27,513 nt of DNA from JAEZVV01 sp036652035 (GTDB lineage Bacteria > Pseudomonadota > Gammaproteobacteria > Burkholderiales > Burkholderiaceae_F): the NCBI GenBank assembly GCA_036652035.1, contig JAVVWR010000042.1, forward strand, positions 1 through 27,513, in the 5' to 3' direction. A program made the position numbers and the translations under genes. Every line of letters starts with the position of its first letter. Positions within the stretch are counted from its first letter, which is position 1. Below, piece by piece: positions 1 to 6,257 of the stretch. Under the pieces are notes generated by a model that worked only from the letters and a program-made list of their open reading frames with translations, was not told the DNA's origin and searched no databases.

Positions 1-633
1 GCGGCGGCGGTCTCGTTCGATCAGATCACCGGGGCGGAGGCGGGCGGCGGGCTCAAGGCCGCGCTTGACCAGGGCGCCCGCACGGCGGTGGCCAGCCTGG
101 GCCAAACGGACGGCTTTTGGTCCAACCCCAAGGTCAGGATTCCCTTGCCCGAGGCCATCGCGCGCGGTAAGGGCGTCCTCAAGATGATGGGGCGCGGCGC
201 CGAAGTCGATGAACTTGAGCGCGGTCTCAACCGCGCCGCCGAGCAAGCGGTGCCGCAAGCGCAGGCCTTGTTGCTCGATGCGGTCAAGACCATGAGCGTC
301 AGCGATGCCAAGAGCATCCTCAGTGGCGGCGACGATTCGGTCACGCAGTTCTTCAAGGGCAAGACCCAGGCCGAGCTGGCGCGCCGCTTTCTGCCGGTGG
401 TCAAGACCATCACCGACCGCAGCGGACTGGCGCAGCAGTACAACGCGCTCGCCGGTCAGGGCGCGCAGTTCGGACTGATCAAGCACGAACAGGCGAGCGT
501 CGAGCAATACGTCACGCAGAAAGCGCTCGACGGCCTGTACTCCACCATCGGCGAGCAGGAGCGCGCCTTGCGCGCCAACCCGGCGGCGGCGACCAGCGAT
601 CTGGCCAAGAAGGTCTTCGGCGCTCTGCGTTAG
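1..633 (+). CDS. DUF4197 family protein, 5' end outside window
   Basis: The frame is open from base 1 to a TAG at 631-633, so the start codon and probable signal peptide lie upstream of the window. The visible 210 residues carry the DUF4197 pattern: GFWxxPxxRIPLPEA, then a charged MGRGxxxDELERGLNR stretch, QFFKGKTQAELARRF, and a C-terminal VEQYVTxKALDGLY block. DUF4197 proteins are usually small exported proteins of unknown function. A full-length paralogue sits at 5555-6256 and is about half identical by eye. The gene is convergent with the ABC/FmdE-like operon, whose last stop is 60 bases away. Family membership is clear; function is unknown. Confidence 0.85.
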   Translation, partial: AAAVSFDQITGAEAGGGLKAALDQGARTAVASLGQTDGFWSNPKVRIPLPEAIARGKGVLKMMGRGAEVDELERGLNRAAEQAVPQAQALLLDAVKTMSVSDAKSILSGGDDSVTQFFKGKTQAELARRFLPVVKTITDRSGLAQQYNALAGQGAQFGLIKHEQASVEQYVTQKALDGLYSTIGEQERALRANPAAATSDLAKKVFGALR

Positions 634-643
634 CTCAGATGGC

Positions 644-675
644 CGGTGCGGCTCAGGCCGTCTTGGGCCGCACCG
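644..675. terminator. Possible bidirectional hairpin between convergent genes
   Basis: A 9-bp perfect stem (644-652 with 667-675) encloses a 14-base loop between the stop of the DUF4197 gene and the stop of the convergent FmdE-like gene. There is no T-run on either side, so intrinsic termination is only possible. Confidence is low. Confidence 0.3.
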
Positions 676-692
676 ACGGGGTTGCGCTGCGC

Positions 693-1214
693 TCAGCCGA
701 CCGGGACGAACAGCGCGACCGGATCCGCTGCCCACACGGTGCGCGCCAGCGCTTCCTTGAGTTCGGTCCAGCGCGCATCCTGCGCCGGGCTCGCCTGTCC
801 CGATTTCACGGCGCGCCCGAGCTCGATGAACTCGGCGCTGATGGCCCCCGCGGGCAGCACCACGTCGAGGTGGCGCTGCCCGATCCAAACCTGGAAGTAC
901 ATGCGTCCGGTGACGCCGACGGGTGCCGCGGCCGGGGCTGCCGCGGGCGGCAGGACCTCGTAGGCGCCGCGGGTGACGACGCGGGCGAGCATCTCGAACG
1001 CGTCGCGCAGGCCGGGGCCGGGGAAGGCGGTGCGCAGCCGGATCGATTGGCGGTCAGGAATCTGGTTCGGCGAGAGCTCTCCGATCGCCCACTGCAGCAG
1101 GCGGAATCCCAGCGCCAGGCCGCCAATGCTGGTGCGGCCGTGATAGGCGACGCAGGCGTCGAAATCGATGGCCAGTTCGGTGCCATGGTCAAGAACGCGG
1201 ATCACCGGCTTCAT
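693..1214 (-). CDS. FmdE-like protein, last gene of Fur-box operon
   Basis: This is a 173-residue protein without signal peptide or membrane segment. A block near residues 23-40 (YHGRTSIGGLALGFR) resembles the FmdE signature HGHxCPGLALGYR, with the cysteine and the second histidine lost. A following TAFPGPGLRDAFE block sits where FmdE proteins have the DSCGVDAIQ block. A later RMYFQVWIG segment is shared with the preceding gene, so the two are diverged paralogues. The ATG overlaps the upstream stop in ATGA (1211-1214), implying coupled translation. Known: FmdE domains are named after a formylmethanofuran dehydrogenase subunit, often bind metal, and occur in many bacterial proteins of unknown role. 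Inferred: a cytoplasmic partner of the iron-regulated transporter. The family call is by eye only. Confidence 0.55.
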   Translation of the reverse strand: MKPVIRVLDHGTELAIDFDACVAYHGRTSIGGLALGFRLLQWAIGELSPNQIPDRQSIRLRTAFPGPGLRDAFEMLARVVTRGAYEVLPPAAAPAAAPVGVTGRMYFQVWIGQRHLDVVLPAGAISAEFIELGRAVKSGQASPAQDARWTELKEALARTVWAADPVALFVPVG

Positions 1215-1750
1215 CGATCCAGCTCCTTTGAATGGAAGAGTTGGGCGGCGGGCGTGCCCAGCAGCCGGCCGATCAAGGCGTGCTTGAAGGCGAGGTAGTC
1301 CTCGAGTTCGGCGGCCGTGCCGTGGCCGTCCTGGAATTGCAGCACGCGCTGGCGGAATTCCTCGGTGAAGATCCCCGCGACCGGCCAGTAGGCGCGGGCG
1401 CGCGAGCCGATCCGCACTTCGAAATAGAAACGGCCGGGCAGGGCGGGCGAGGCCTCAGGCGGGCCGGCCTCGGTGTTGATCGTCAGGCGGCCCTGGGTAC
1501 GCGCGCGGGTCACCAGTTCGACGCAATCGAGAATGCCGTCGCCGGGGAAAGCGGTGAGCACATGGATGTCGCTGCGCAGCGGCGGCCGCTCCGGGCTGAG
1601 GTCGGCGAAGGCCTGCGCGAGCAGGCGCAGCACCAGGGCGCTGGCGATCAGCTGCGACGGGCCGGCGTAACGCAGCAAGTCATCGCGGCCGAAGAAGAGC
1701 TGGCCTTCGGGTTCGGCCACGCTCACAAACAGAGTCTGCTGCGGTCTCAT
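1211..1750 (-). CDS. FmdE-like protein, paralogue of next gene
   Basis: This is a 179-residue soluble protein translated from an ATG that overlaps the stop of the binding-protein gene (ATGA at 1747-1750). It shares the TAFPGxGxxD block, the RFYFEVRIG block and overall length with the downstream gene 693-1214, indicating a tandem duplication. The HGHxCPG-like motif is even more degraded here: the aligned stretch reads YAGPSQLIASALVLR. If both descend from FmdE, neither retains the full set of metal ligands. Position between a periplasmic binding protein and a second copy suggests processing or sensing of whatever the ABC transporter brings in. I cannot assign a reaction. Confidence 0.5.
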   Translation of the reverse strand: MRPQQTLFVSVAEPEGQLFFGRDDLLRYAGPSQLIASALVLRLLAQAFADLSPERPPLRSDIHVLTAFPGDGILDCVELVTRARTQGRLTINTEAGPPEASPALPGRFYFEVRIGSRARAYWPVAGIFTEEFRQRVLQFQDGHGTAAELEDYLAFKHALIGRLLGTPAAQLFHSKELDR

Positions 1751-2697
1751 CGTGCGGCTCCGGTGGCGCTGGGCAGCAGCAAGGCGTCAACCGCGACCGG
1801 CGCCTTCATCAGATCGTGATCGAGCAGGAACTGCATGTCGGCCTTCACGCCGCGGATGTCGGCAGCGCTCAGCGTGTCCATCAGCGGCGTCCAATCGGCG
1901 AGCTGCTTGGCGTCAGCCAGTGCAATGCCCTGCTCCTTGGCGCCGAGCGCGATCGCCTCGGGCCGGTGGGCGGCGACCCAGGCGCCGGCGGCGCGATGGA
2001 CCTTGAGCACGCGCGCCAGCAGCGCGGGGTGTTTCTGCGCAAACGCCTGGCTCACGCTCACCACCAGGACCGGATCCACCAGGCCGGCCGCCGTGGTGAC
2101 GACCGTGCCGCCCTGCTCGACCGCCTTGACCAGGGAGCCGGCCGCCAGCAGCGCGGCATCGACATGGCCGGCGATCAGCGCGGTCTGCGCCTTGGGAATG
2201 TCCATCGAAATGAACTCGACCTCGCCCGGCTTGATGCCCTTGCTGGCCAGCGCCGCCACCAGCAACTGGTGCAAGACGGTGCCACGCGGGCCGGCGATTT
2301 TCTTGCCGCGCAGTTGCTCGATCGAGAACGTGGCGCCCGGGCGCGAGACGATGGCAAAGGTCTGCGCCGGGCGGCTCACGCCCGCGGCGATCTTGACCGG
2401 GTTGCCGCCGGCGTTGGCGAGCAGCACCGAGGTGGTGTTCATCACGCCGCCGATGTCGAGCGCGCCAGCGGCCATGGCCTGCGCTTGCTGCGCCCCCGAG
2501 TTGATCGAATGCCAGTGGATCTGGATGCCGTCGGCCGCGAACTCCTTCTCGAGCAGTTGCTGCTCGCGCATGACCATGCTTTGCAGATTGAACGGCGCTT
2601 TCACGTACGAGATATTGATTGCGTCCGGCGTGGCAGCGTGGGCGCCGGCGGCGAGCCAGGCGAGGCCGACTGCGGCGAGCAGGGATTGGAGTGTCAT
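1747..2697 (-). CDS. ABC transporter periplasmic binding protein, SsuA/TauA-like
   Basis: This is a 316-residue substrate-binding protein of the nitrate/sulfonate/taurine (NMT1-like) type. An N-terminal signal peptide ends around AGAHA (residues 17-21). The mature part follows the family layout: an INISYVK first strand, a QAMAAGALDIGG loop, a second domain starting FAIVSRPGATFSIEQLRGKKIAGPRGT, and a GHVDAALLAAGSLV segment. I chose the ATG at 2697 because AAGGAA lies at proper spacing; a TTG six codons upstream is also possible. It sits 14 bases after the ATPase stop and overlaps the next gene. Because the operon starts at a Fur-like site, the ligand is more likely an iron chelate or metallophore-like compound than a sulfonate. 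That substrate assignment is inference. Confidence 0.8.
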   Translation of the reverse strand: MTLQSLLAAVGLAWLAAGAHAATPDAINISYVKAPFNLQSMVMREQQLLEKEFAADGIQIHWHSINSGAQQAQAMAAGALDIGGVMNTTSVLLANAGGNPVKIAAGVSRPAQTFAIVSRPGATFSIEQLRGKKIAGPRGTVLHQLLVAALASKGIKPGEVEFISMDIPKAQTALIAGHVDAALLAAGSLVKAVEQGGTVVTTAAGLVDPVLVVSVSQAFAQKHPALLARVLKVHRAAGAWVAAHRPEAIALGAKEQGIALADAKQLADWTPLMDTLSAADIRGVKADMQFLLDHDLMKAPVAVDALLLPSATGAAR

Positions 2698-2711
2698 GGC
2701 GGTTCCTTGGT

Positions 2712-3455
2712 TCAAGCGGAGAGAGGGGCGCGCGAGCGTTCGAGCACGGCGTCCAGGATGTCGGCCGCGCTCGCGGCCAGGTGGGCATCGCCCGGGCGGC
2801 GCGGATGCGGCCGATCGATCGCGAAGCGATGCGCGACCCGTCCGGCTTTGAGATGGATCACGCGGTCGGCGAGCTGGGTGGCTTCGGCGATGTCATGCGT
2901 CACGAGCACGGTGGTGATGCCGTGGCTGGCGCGAATGCGGGCGAATTCCAGATGGAGCTGGCTGCGGGTCAAGGCATCGAGCGCGCCGAAAGGCTCATCG
3001 AGCAGGAGCAGCTGGGGCGAGCGGCACAAGGCGCGCGCCAGCCCGACGCGCTGCGCCATGCCGCCCGACAGTTCGTTGGGCATGGCCGCGGCGCAGTCGG
3101 CCAGACCGACCAGGGCAAGAGTGTCGGCAATGGCGTGCGCCGCTGCGGGCGGCGGCAGGTGGCGCACGGCCAGCGCCAGGTTGTCGTGGACCGACTTCCA
3201 CGGCAGCAGGCGCGGCTCCTGGAACACCAGGCCGATGCGGGGCCGGGGGCCGGCGCCGAAGTCGATCGTTCCGGCATCGGCCGATTCCAGACCGGCCAGA
3301 TGGCGCAGCAAGGTGGTCTTGCCGCAGCCGCTGCGGCCGACGATGGCGGTGAGCTCGCCCGCGCGCAGGCGCAGGTCCACCCCGGCCAGGGCAGCAATGG
3401 CGCGGCCGTGGCTGCGGTAATGGCGCTCAAGGCCACGGATCTCGATGTCATTCAT
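2712..3455 (-). CDS. ABC transporter ATPase, SsuB/TauB-like
   Basis: This is a 247-residue nucleotide-binding subunit that powers import together with the neighbouring permease. All motifs are present: Walker A GRSGCGKT (40-47), Q-loop Gln79, signature LSGGMAQR (129-136), Walker B LLLLDEP (149-155) and switch His187. The phrase LLPWKSVHDNLAL after the Q-loop and DEPFGALDALTR after Walker B are typical of the sulfonate/nitrate/taurine ATPase branch. The start overlaps the permease stop by 8 bases. There is no C-terminal regulatory extension. Family assignment is firm; substrate is unknown. Confidence 0.9.
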   Translation of the reverse strand: MNDIEIRGLERHYRSHGRAIAALAGVDLRLRAGELTAIVGRSGCGKTTLLRHLAGLESADAGTIDFGAGPRPRIGLVFQEPRLLPWKSVHDNLALAVRHLPPPAAAHAIADTLALVGLADCAAAMPNELSGGMAQRVGLARALCRSPQLLLLDEPFGALDALTRSQLHLEFARIRASHGITTVLVTHDIAEATQLADRVIHLKAGRVAHRFAIDRPHPRRPGDAHLAASAADILDAVLERSRAPLSA

Positions 3456-4215
3456 GGCCGGCGGTCTTGAGTGTTCGGGTCCAGGGAGCGGCGCAGCGGG
3501 TCAGCCACTGAAACAGCAGGTCACCGACGATGCCGAGCGTGGCAATGGCGAAGATGCCGACGAACACGCGGTCGGTGCGAGCGAGCTCGGCCGATTCGCC
3601 GATCAGAAAACCCAGGCCGGCCGAGGCGGCGATCAGTTCGGCGCCGACCAGAGCGCGCCAGCTGTAACCAAACCCGAGCCGCAAACCGGTGAAGATCGAA
3701 GGCAGGGCGGCGGGCAGGTGGATATGCCAGAGCCGCTCGCGCCGGTTGAGTTCGAGGCTGGCGGCGAGTTCGACCAGTTTCTGATCGGCCTGGCGCAAGC
3801 CGGCGACGGCGTTGAGAAAGATCGGGAAGAAGCTCGCCAGCGCCACGATCGAGAACTTGGCCGCTTCACCAATGCCCAGCCACAGGATCAGCAGCGGAAT
3901 CAGGGCGAGCGGCGGCACCACGCGCAGGAACTCGAGCACCAGGTTGCAGCGCCGATGCCAGCGCGGTGCGGCGGCCAAGACGGCGGCCAGCGGCAGGGCG
4001 ATCAGGGCAGTGAGCAGAAAGCCGCCCAGCGCGCGGCTGCCGCTGGCGGCAACGTGAGTCGCCAGCGCGCCCGAGTACGCCATGTCGGTGGCGGCTGCCA
4101 GCACCTGCTGGGGGGATGGCAGCAGATAGGTGTTGACGTGTCCGCCGGCCGTGATGGAGGTCCAGATGGCGAGCAGCAGAAGAGGAAGCGCGAGCGCGCC
4201 AAGCCAGGGCGTCAT
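3448..4215 (-). CDS. ABC transporter permease, SsuC/TauC-like, first gene of Fur-box operon
   Basis: This is a 255-residue inner-membrane permease with about six hydrophobic segments. The cytoplasmic EAA loop (AASLELNRRERLWHIHLPAAL) contacts the ATPase. FLRVVPPLALIPLLILWLGIG and the C-terminal LGFLIGESAELARTDRVFVGI block are typical of SsuC/TauC permeases. An in-frame stop lies just upstream of the ATG at 4215, so the start is here or further in. The palindrome at 4220-4246 ends four bases before the ATG, and a GAGAA is nearly abutting it, so the mRNA may have almost no leader or the true start may be downstream. It is the first gene of a tightly overlapping five-gene operon. Confidence 0.85.
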   Translation of the reverse strand: MTPWLGALALPLLLLAIWTSITAGGHVNTYLLPSPQQVLAAATDMAYSGALATHVAASGSRALGGFLLTALIALPLAAVLAAAPRWHRRCNLVLEFLRVVPPLALIPLLILWLGIGEAAKFSIVALASFFPIFLNAVAGLRQADQKLVELAASLELNRRERLWHIHLPAALPSIFTGLRLGFGYSWRALVGAELIAASAGLGFLIGESAELARTDRVFVGIFAIATLGIVGDLLFQWLTRCAAPWTRTLKTAGHE

Positions 4216-4219
4216 TTCT

Positions 4220-4246
4220 CAATGCAAATAATTCTCATTTGCATTG
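4220..4246 (-). promoter_or_regulatory. Fur-box-like palindrome
   Basis: Ten-base perfect arms (4220-4229 and 4237-4246) flank a 7-base centre. On the minus strand the core TGAGAATTATTTGCA fits the 7-1-7 Fur pattern TGATAATNATTATCA well. A-T richness stands out from the GC-rich surroundings. It lies directly upstream of the ABC/FmdE-like operon and about 190 bases from the divergent gnd-type gene. Inferred: iron-dependent repression by Fur of the minus-strand operon. Confidence 0.75.
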
Positions 4247-4406
4247 ATGGTAGCGTGCTCTGAGCCGCGTTGGTCTCGGTGTTTTCGCGCGGAGCAAGGC
4301 TCGTCGTCGAGAGCGCGGTTCGTTCCTATCGACGAAGACAGCAGTGGGGAGCCGCGACGCTGGAGCCCTGGGACTGTCCCGCGCTCGCCAGACCCCGCTG
4401 TCCTGG

Positions 4407-4412
4407 GATAAT
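4407..4412 (+). promoter_or_regulatory. Possible -10 hexamer for the 6-phosphogluconate dehydrogenase gene
   Basis: GATAAT lies 26 bases before the ATG at 4439, with no convincing -35 hexamer. A CGGAGAA ribosome binding site precedes the start. Apart from this and the Fur-like palindrome, I see nothing in the roughly 190-base divergent spacer 4247-4438. Confidence 0.3.
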
Positions 4413-4438
4413 CACAAACTTTTCCGCCGGAGAACGCC

Positions 4439-5449
4439 ATGCAATTGGGAATGATCGGACTGGGGCGCATGGGCGCCAACATGGTGAGCCGCCTGATGCG
4501 TGCCGGCCATGACTGCGTGGTCAACGACGCCAGTCAGGCGGCGGTGGACAAGCTGGTGGCCGAGGGCGCTCAGGGATCGACCGAGCTCGCCGCTTTCGTC
4601 GCCCAGCTCGCCGCGCCGCGAGCGATCTGGATCATGGTGCCGGCGGCGGCGGTCGATTCGGTGATCGAGCAGCTGCGCCCCCTGCTGGCTCCCGGCGACA
4701 TCGTGATCGACGGCGGCAACTCGCATTGGCAGGACGACATTCGCCGCGCCAAGTCGCTCGCCGCGCAAGACATCCATTACGTCGACTGCGGTGTCTCCGG
4801 TGGCGTGTGGGGGCTGGAGCGCGGCTACTGCCTGATGATCGGCGGCGATCAGGCTGCGGTCGATCGTCTTGACCCGGTGTTCGCCACGCTCGCCCCTGGG
4901 GTCGAAGCCGCTCCGCGCACGCCCGAGGCGAGCGGCGCGCTGAGCACCGCCGAGCGCGGCTACCTGCACTGCGGGGCGGCCGGTGCCGGTCACTTCGTGA
5001 AGATGGTCCACAACGGTATCGAGTACGGCCTGATGGCCGCCTACGCCGAAGGCTTCAACCTGCTGCGTCACGCCAATGCCGGCCAGCTCGCCGCGGGCGC
5101 CTCGGCCGAAACCGCGCCGATGCGCGACCCCGAGGCTTACCGCTACGACATCGACGTCGGCCAGGTGGCCGAGCTGTGGCGGCGCGGTTCGGTGGTGGGT
5201 TCCTGGCTGCTCGACCTGACCGCCAGCGCACTCAAGAAAAGCCCCGAGCTGACCGAGTTTGCCGGTCGCGTGTCCGATTCCGGCGAAGGGCGCTGGACGG
5301 TGCAGGCCGCGGTCGATACCGCGGTTCCCGCGCCGGTGATCACGGCCGCGCTGTTCTCGCGTTTTTCGTCGCGCGGCGAAGCCGAGTTTGGCGACAAGCT
5401 CTTGTCGGCGATGCGCAAGGAATTTGGCGGCCACGTCGAGAAAAAGTAG
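4439..5449 (+). CDS. gnd: 6-phosphogluconate dehydrogenase (decarboxylating), short form
   Basis: This is a 336-residue enzyme converting 6-phosphogluconate to ribulose 5-phosphate plus CO2 in the oxidative pentose phosphate pathway. Its length fits the short (about 300-340 residue) bacterial form rather than the about 470-residue E. coli type. The Rossmann motif GLGRMGANM is at 7-15. DGGNSHWQDD (91-100) and CGVSGGVWGLERGYCLMIGG (117-136) bind substrate. The catalytic Lys is in HFVKMVHNGIEYG (185-197). After the second beta strand the sequence is VND (Asp30) where NADP-users have Arg, suggesting NAD preference. It is monocistronic, with a strong hairpin after the stop. Confidence 0.92.
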   Translation: MQLGMIGLGRMGANMVSRLMRAGHDCVVNDASQAAVDKLVAEGAQGSTELAAFVAQLAAPRAIWIMVPAAAVDSVIEQLRPLLAPGDIVIDGGNSHWQDDIRRAKSLAAQDIHYVDCGVSGGVWGLERGYCLMIGGDQAAVDRLDPVFATLAPGVEAAPRTPEASGALSTAERGYLHCGAAGAGHFVKMVHNGIEYGLMAAYAEGFNLLRHANAGQLAAGASAETAPMRDPEAYRYDIDVGQVAELWRRGSVVGSWLLDLTASALKKSPELTEFAGRVSDSGEGRWTVQAAVDTAVPAPVITAALFSRFSSRGEAEFGDKLLSAMRKEFGGHVEKK

Positions 5450-5472
5450 CTCGCAGCCAACACTCTTGCTAC

Positions 5473-5502
5473 ACCGAAGGGGCGCGTTGGCGCCCCTTCG
5501 GT
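5473..5502 (+). terminator. Strong hairpin after the gnd-type gene
   Basis: A 13-bp perfect stem (5473-5485 with 5490-5502) closes a GTTG tetraloop 23 bases after the stop codon. There is no T-run afterwards, so it may act as a 3' stabiliser or Rho-assisted stop. It lies before the DUF4197 gene and probably separates the two transcripts. Confidence 0.6.
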
Positions 5503-5554
5503 GGTGCGCGAGACGCGCGCGCTAAGCTCGGCTCTCCTTATCGGAGAGCTGTCC

Positions 5555-6256
5555 ATGCTTGCCGCCTGTTCCCGTTTTCTGAGCGCGTTGGTGCTGGTCG
5601 GCGCCGGGTTGCTCGCGAGTCACTCGGCTGCGAACACGCTCGATTCGCTGCCCCTGGGTGATCTCAACCGCGGCATCAAGACGGCGCTCGAACAAGGCGC
5701 CCGTACCGCGGTCAACACGCTCGGCCGCCCCGACGGTTTCTGGGGCCATCCCAGGCTTCGCATCCCCTTGCCCGAGGCGGTGCGGCAGTCGCGCTCGACG
5801 CTGCTTGCGATGGGACGCGGCAAGCAGCTCGATGAGCTCGAGCGCGGCGTCAATCGCGTGGCCGAACAGGCCCTGCCACTCGCACAGCCGATCCTGCTCG
5901 ATGCGATCCGCGACCTGATCGTCTACGACGGCAAGGGCATCGTGCGCGGCAGCCCGGACGCCGCTACGCAGTATTTCCGCAGCCGCACCCAGGCCGATCT
6001 CGCGCGGCGCTTGCAGCCGGTGGTCAAGCAGCTCGCCGATCGCTACGGGCTGGCGCGGATCTACAACGGGCTGGCCGAGAAGGCCAGGCCACTCAGCCTT
6101 TCCAACAACGAACACGCGACGGTCGAGCAATACGTCACCGCGCGTGCGCTCGATGGCCTGTACGCCACCATGGCCGAGCAGGAGAGAAAGTTGCGCGCCA
6201 ACCCGGCGGCCGCCAGCAGCGAGGCGGTGCGCAAGGTGTTCGGCAGCCGGCGCTGA
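5555..6256 (+). CDS. DUF4197 family exported protein
   Basis: This is a 233-residue protein with an N-terminal signal peptide (hydrophobic core LSALVLVGAGLLA, cleavage near HSAA around residue 28). The DUF4197 body follows: GFWGHPRLRIPLPEA, MGRGKQLDELERGVNR, QYFRSRTQADLARR and VEQYVTARALDGLY. I chose the ATG at 5555 because GGAG lies about 9 bases upstream and the signal peptide begins there; an upstream GTG at 5501 falls inside the preceding hairpin. It is a paralogue of 1-633. Its stop is one base from the stop of the convergent M48 peptidase gene. Function is unknown for the family. Confidence 0.85.
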   Translation: MLAACSRFLSALVLVGAGLLASHSAANTLDSLPLGDLNRGIKTALEQGARTAVNTLGRPDGFWGHPRLRIPLPEAVRQSRSTLLAMGRGKQLDELERGVNRVAEQALPLAQPILLDAIRDLIVYDGKGIVRGSPDAATQYFRSRTQADLARRLQPVVKQLADRYGLARIYNGLAEKARPLSLSNNEHATVEQYVTARALDGLYATMAEQERKLRANPAAASSEAVRKVFGSRR

Positions 6257-6257
6257 T

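Noticed and set aside
1816..3420. Long plus-strand open frame across the binding-protein and ATPase genes
   Set aside because: Both minus-strand genes have complete family motifs and the plus frame does not.
1747..4215. Calling the transporter a taurine or alkanesulfonate system (tau/ssu)
   Set aside because: No monooxygenase gene is present and the front of the operon carries a Fur-like operator.
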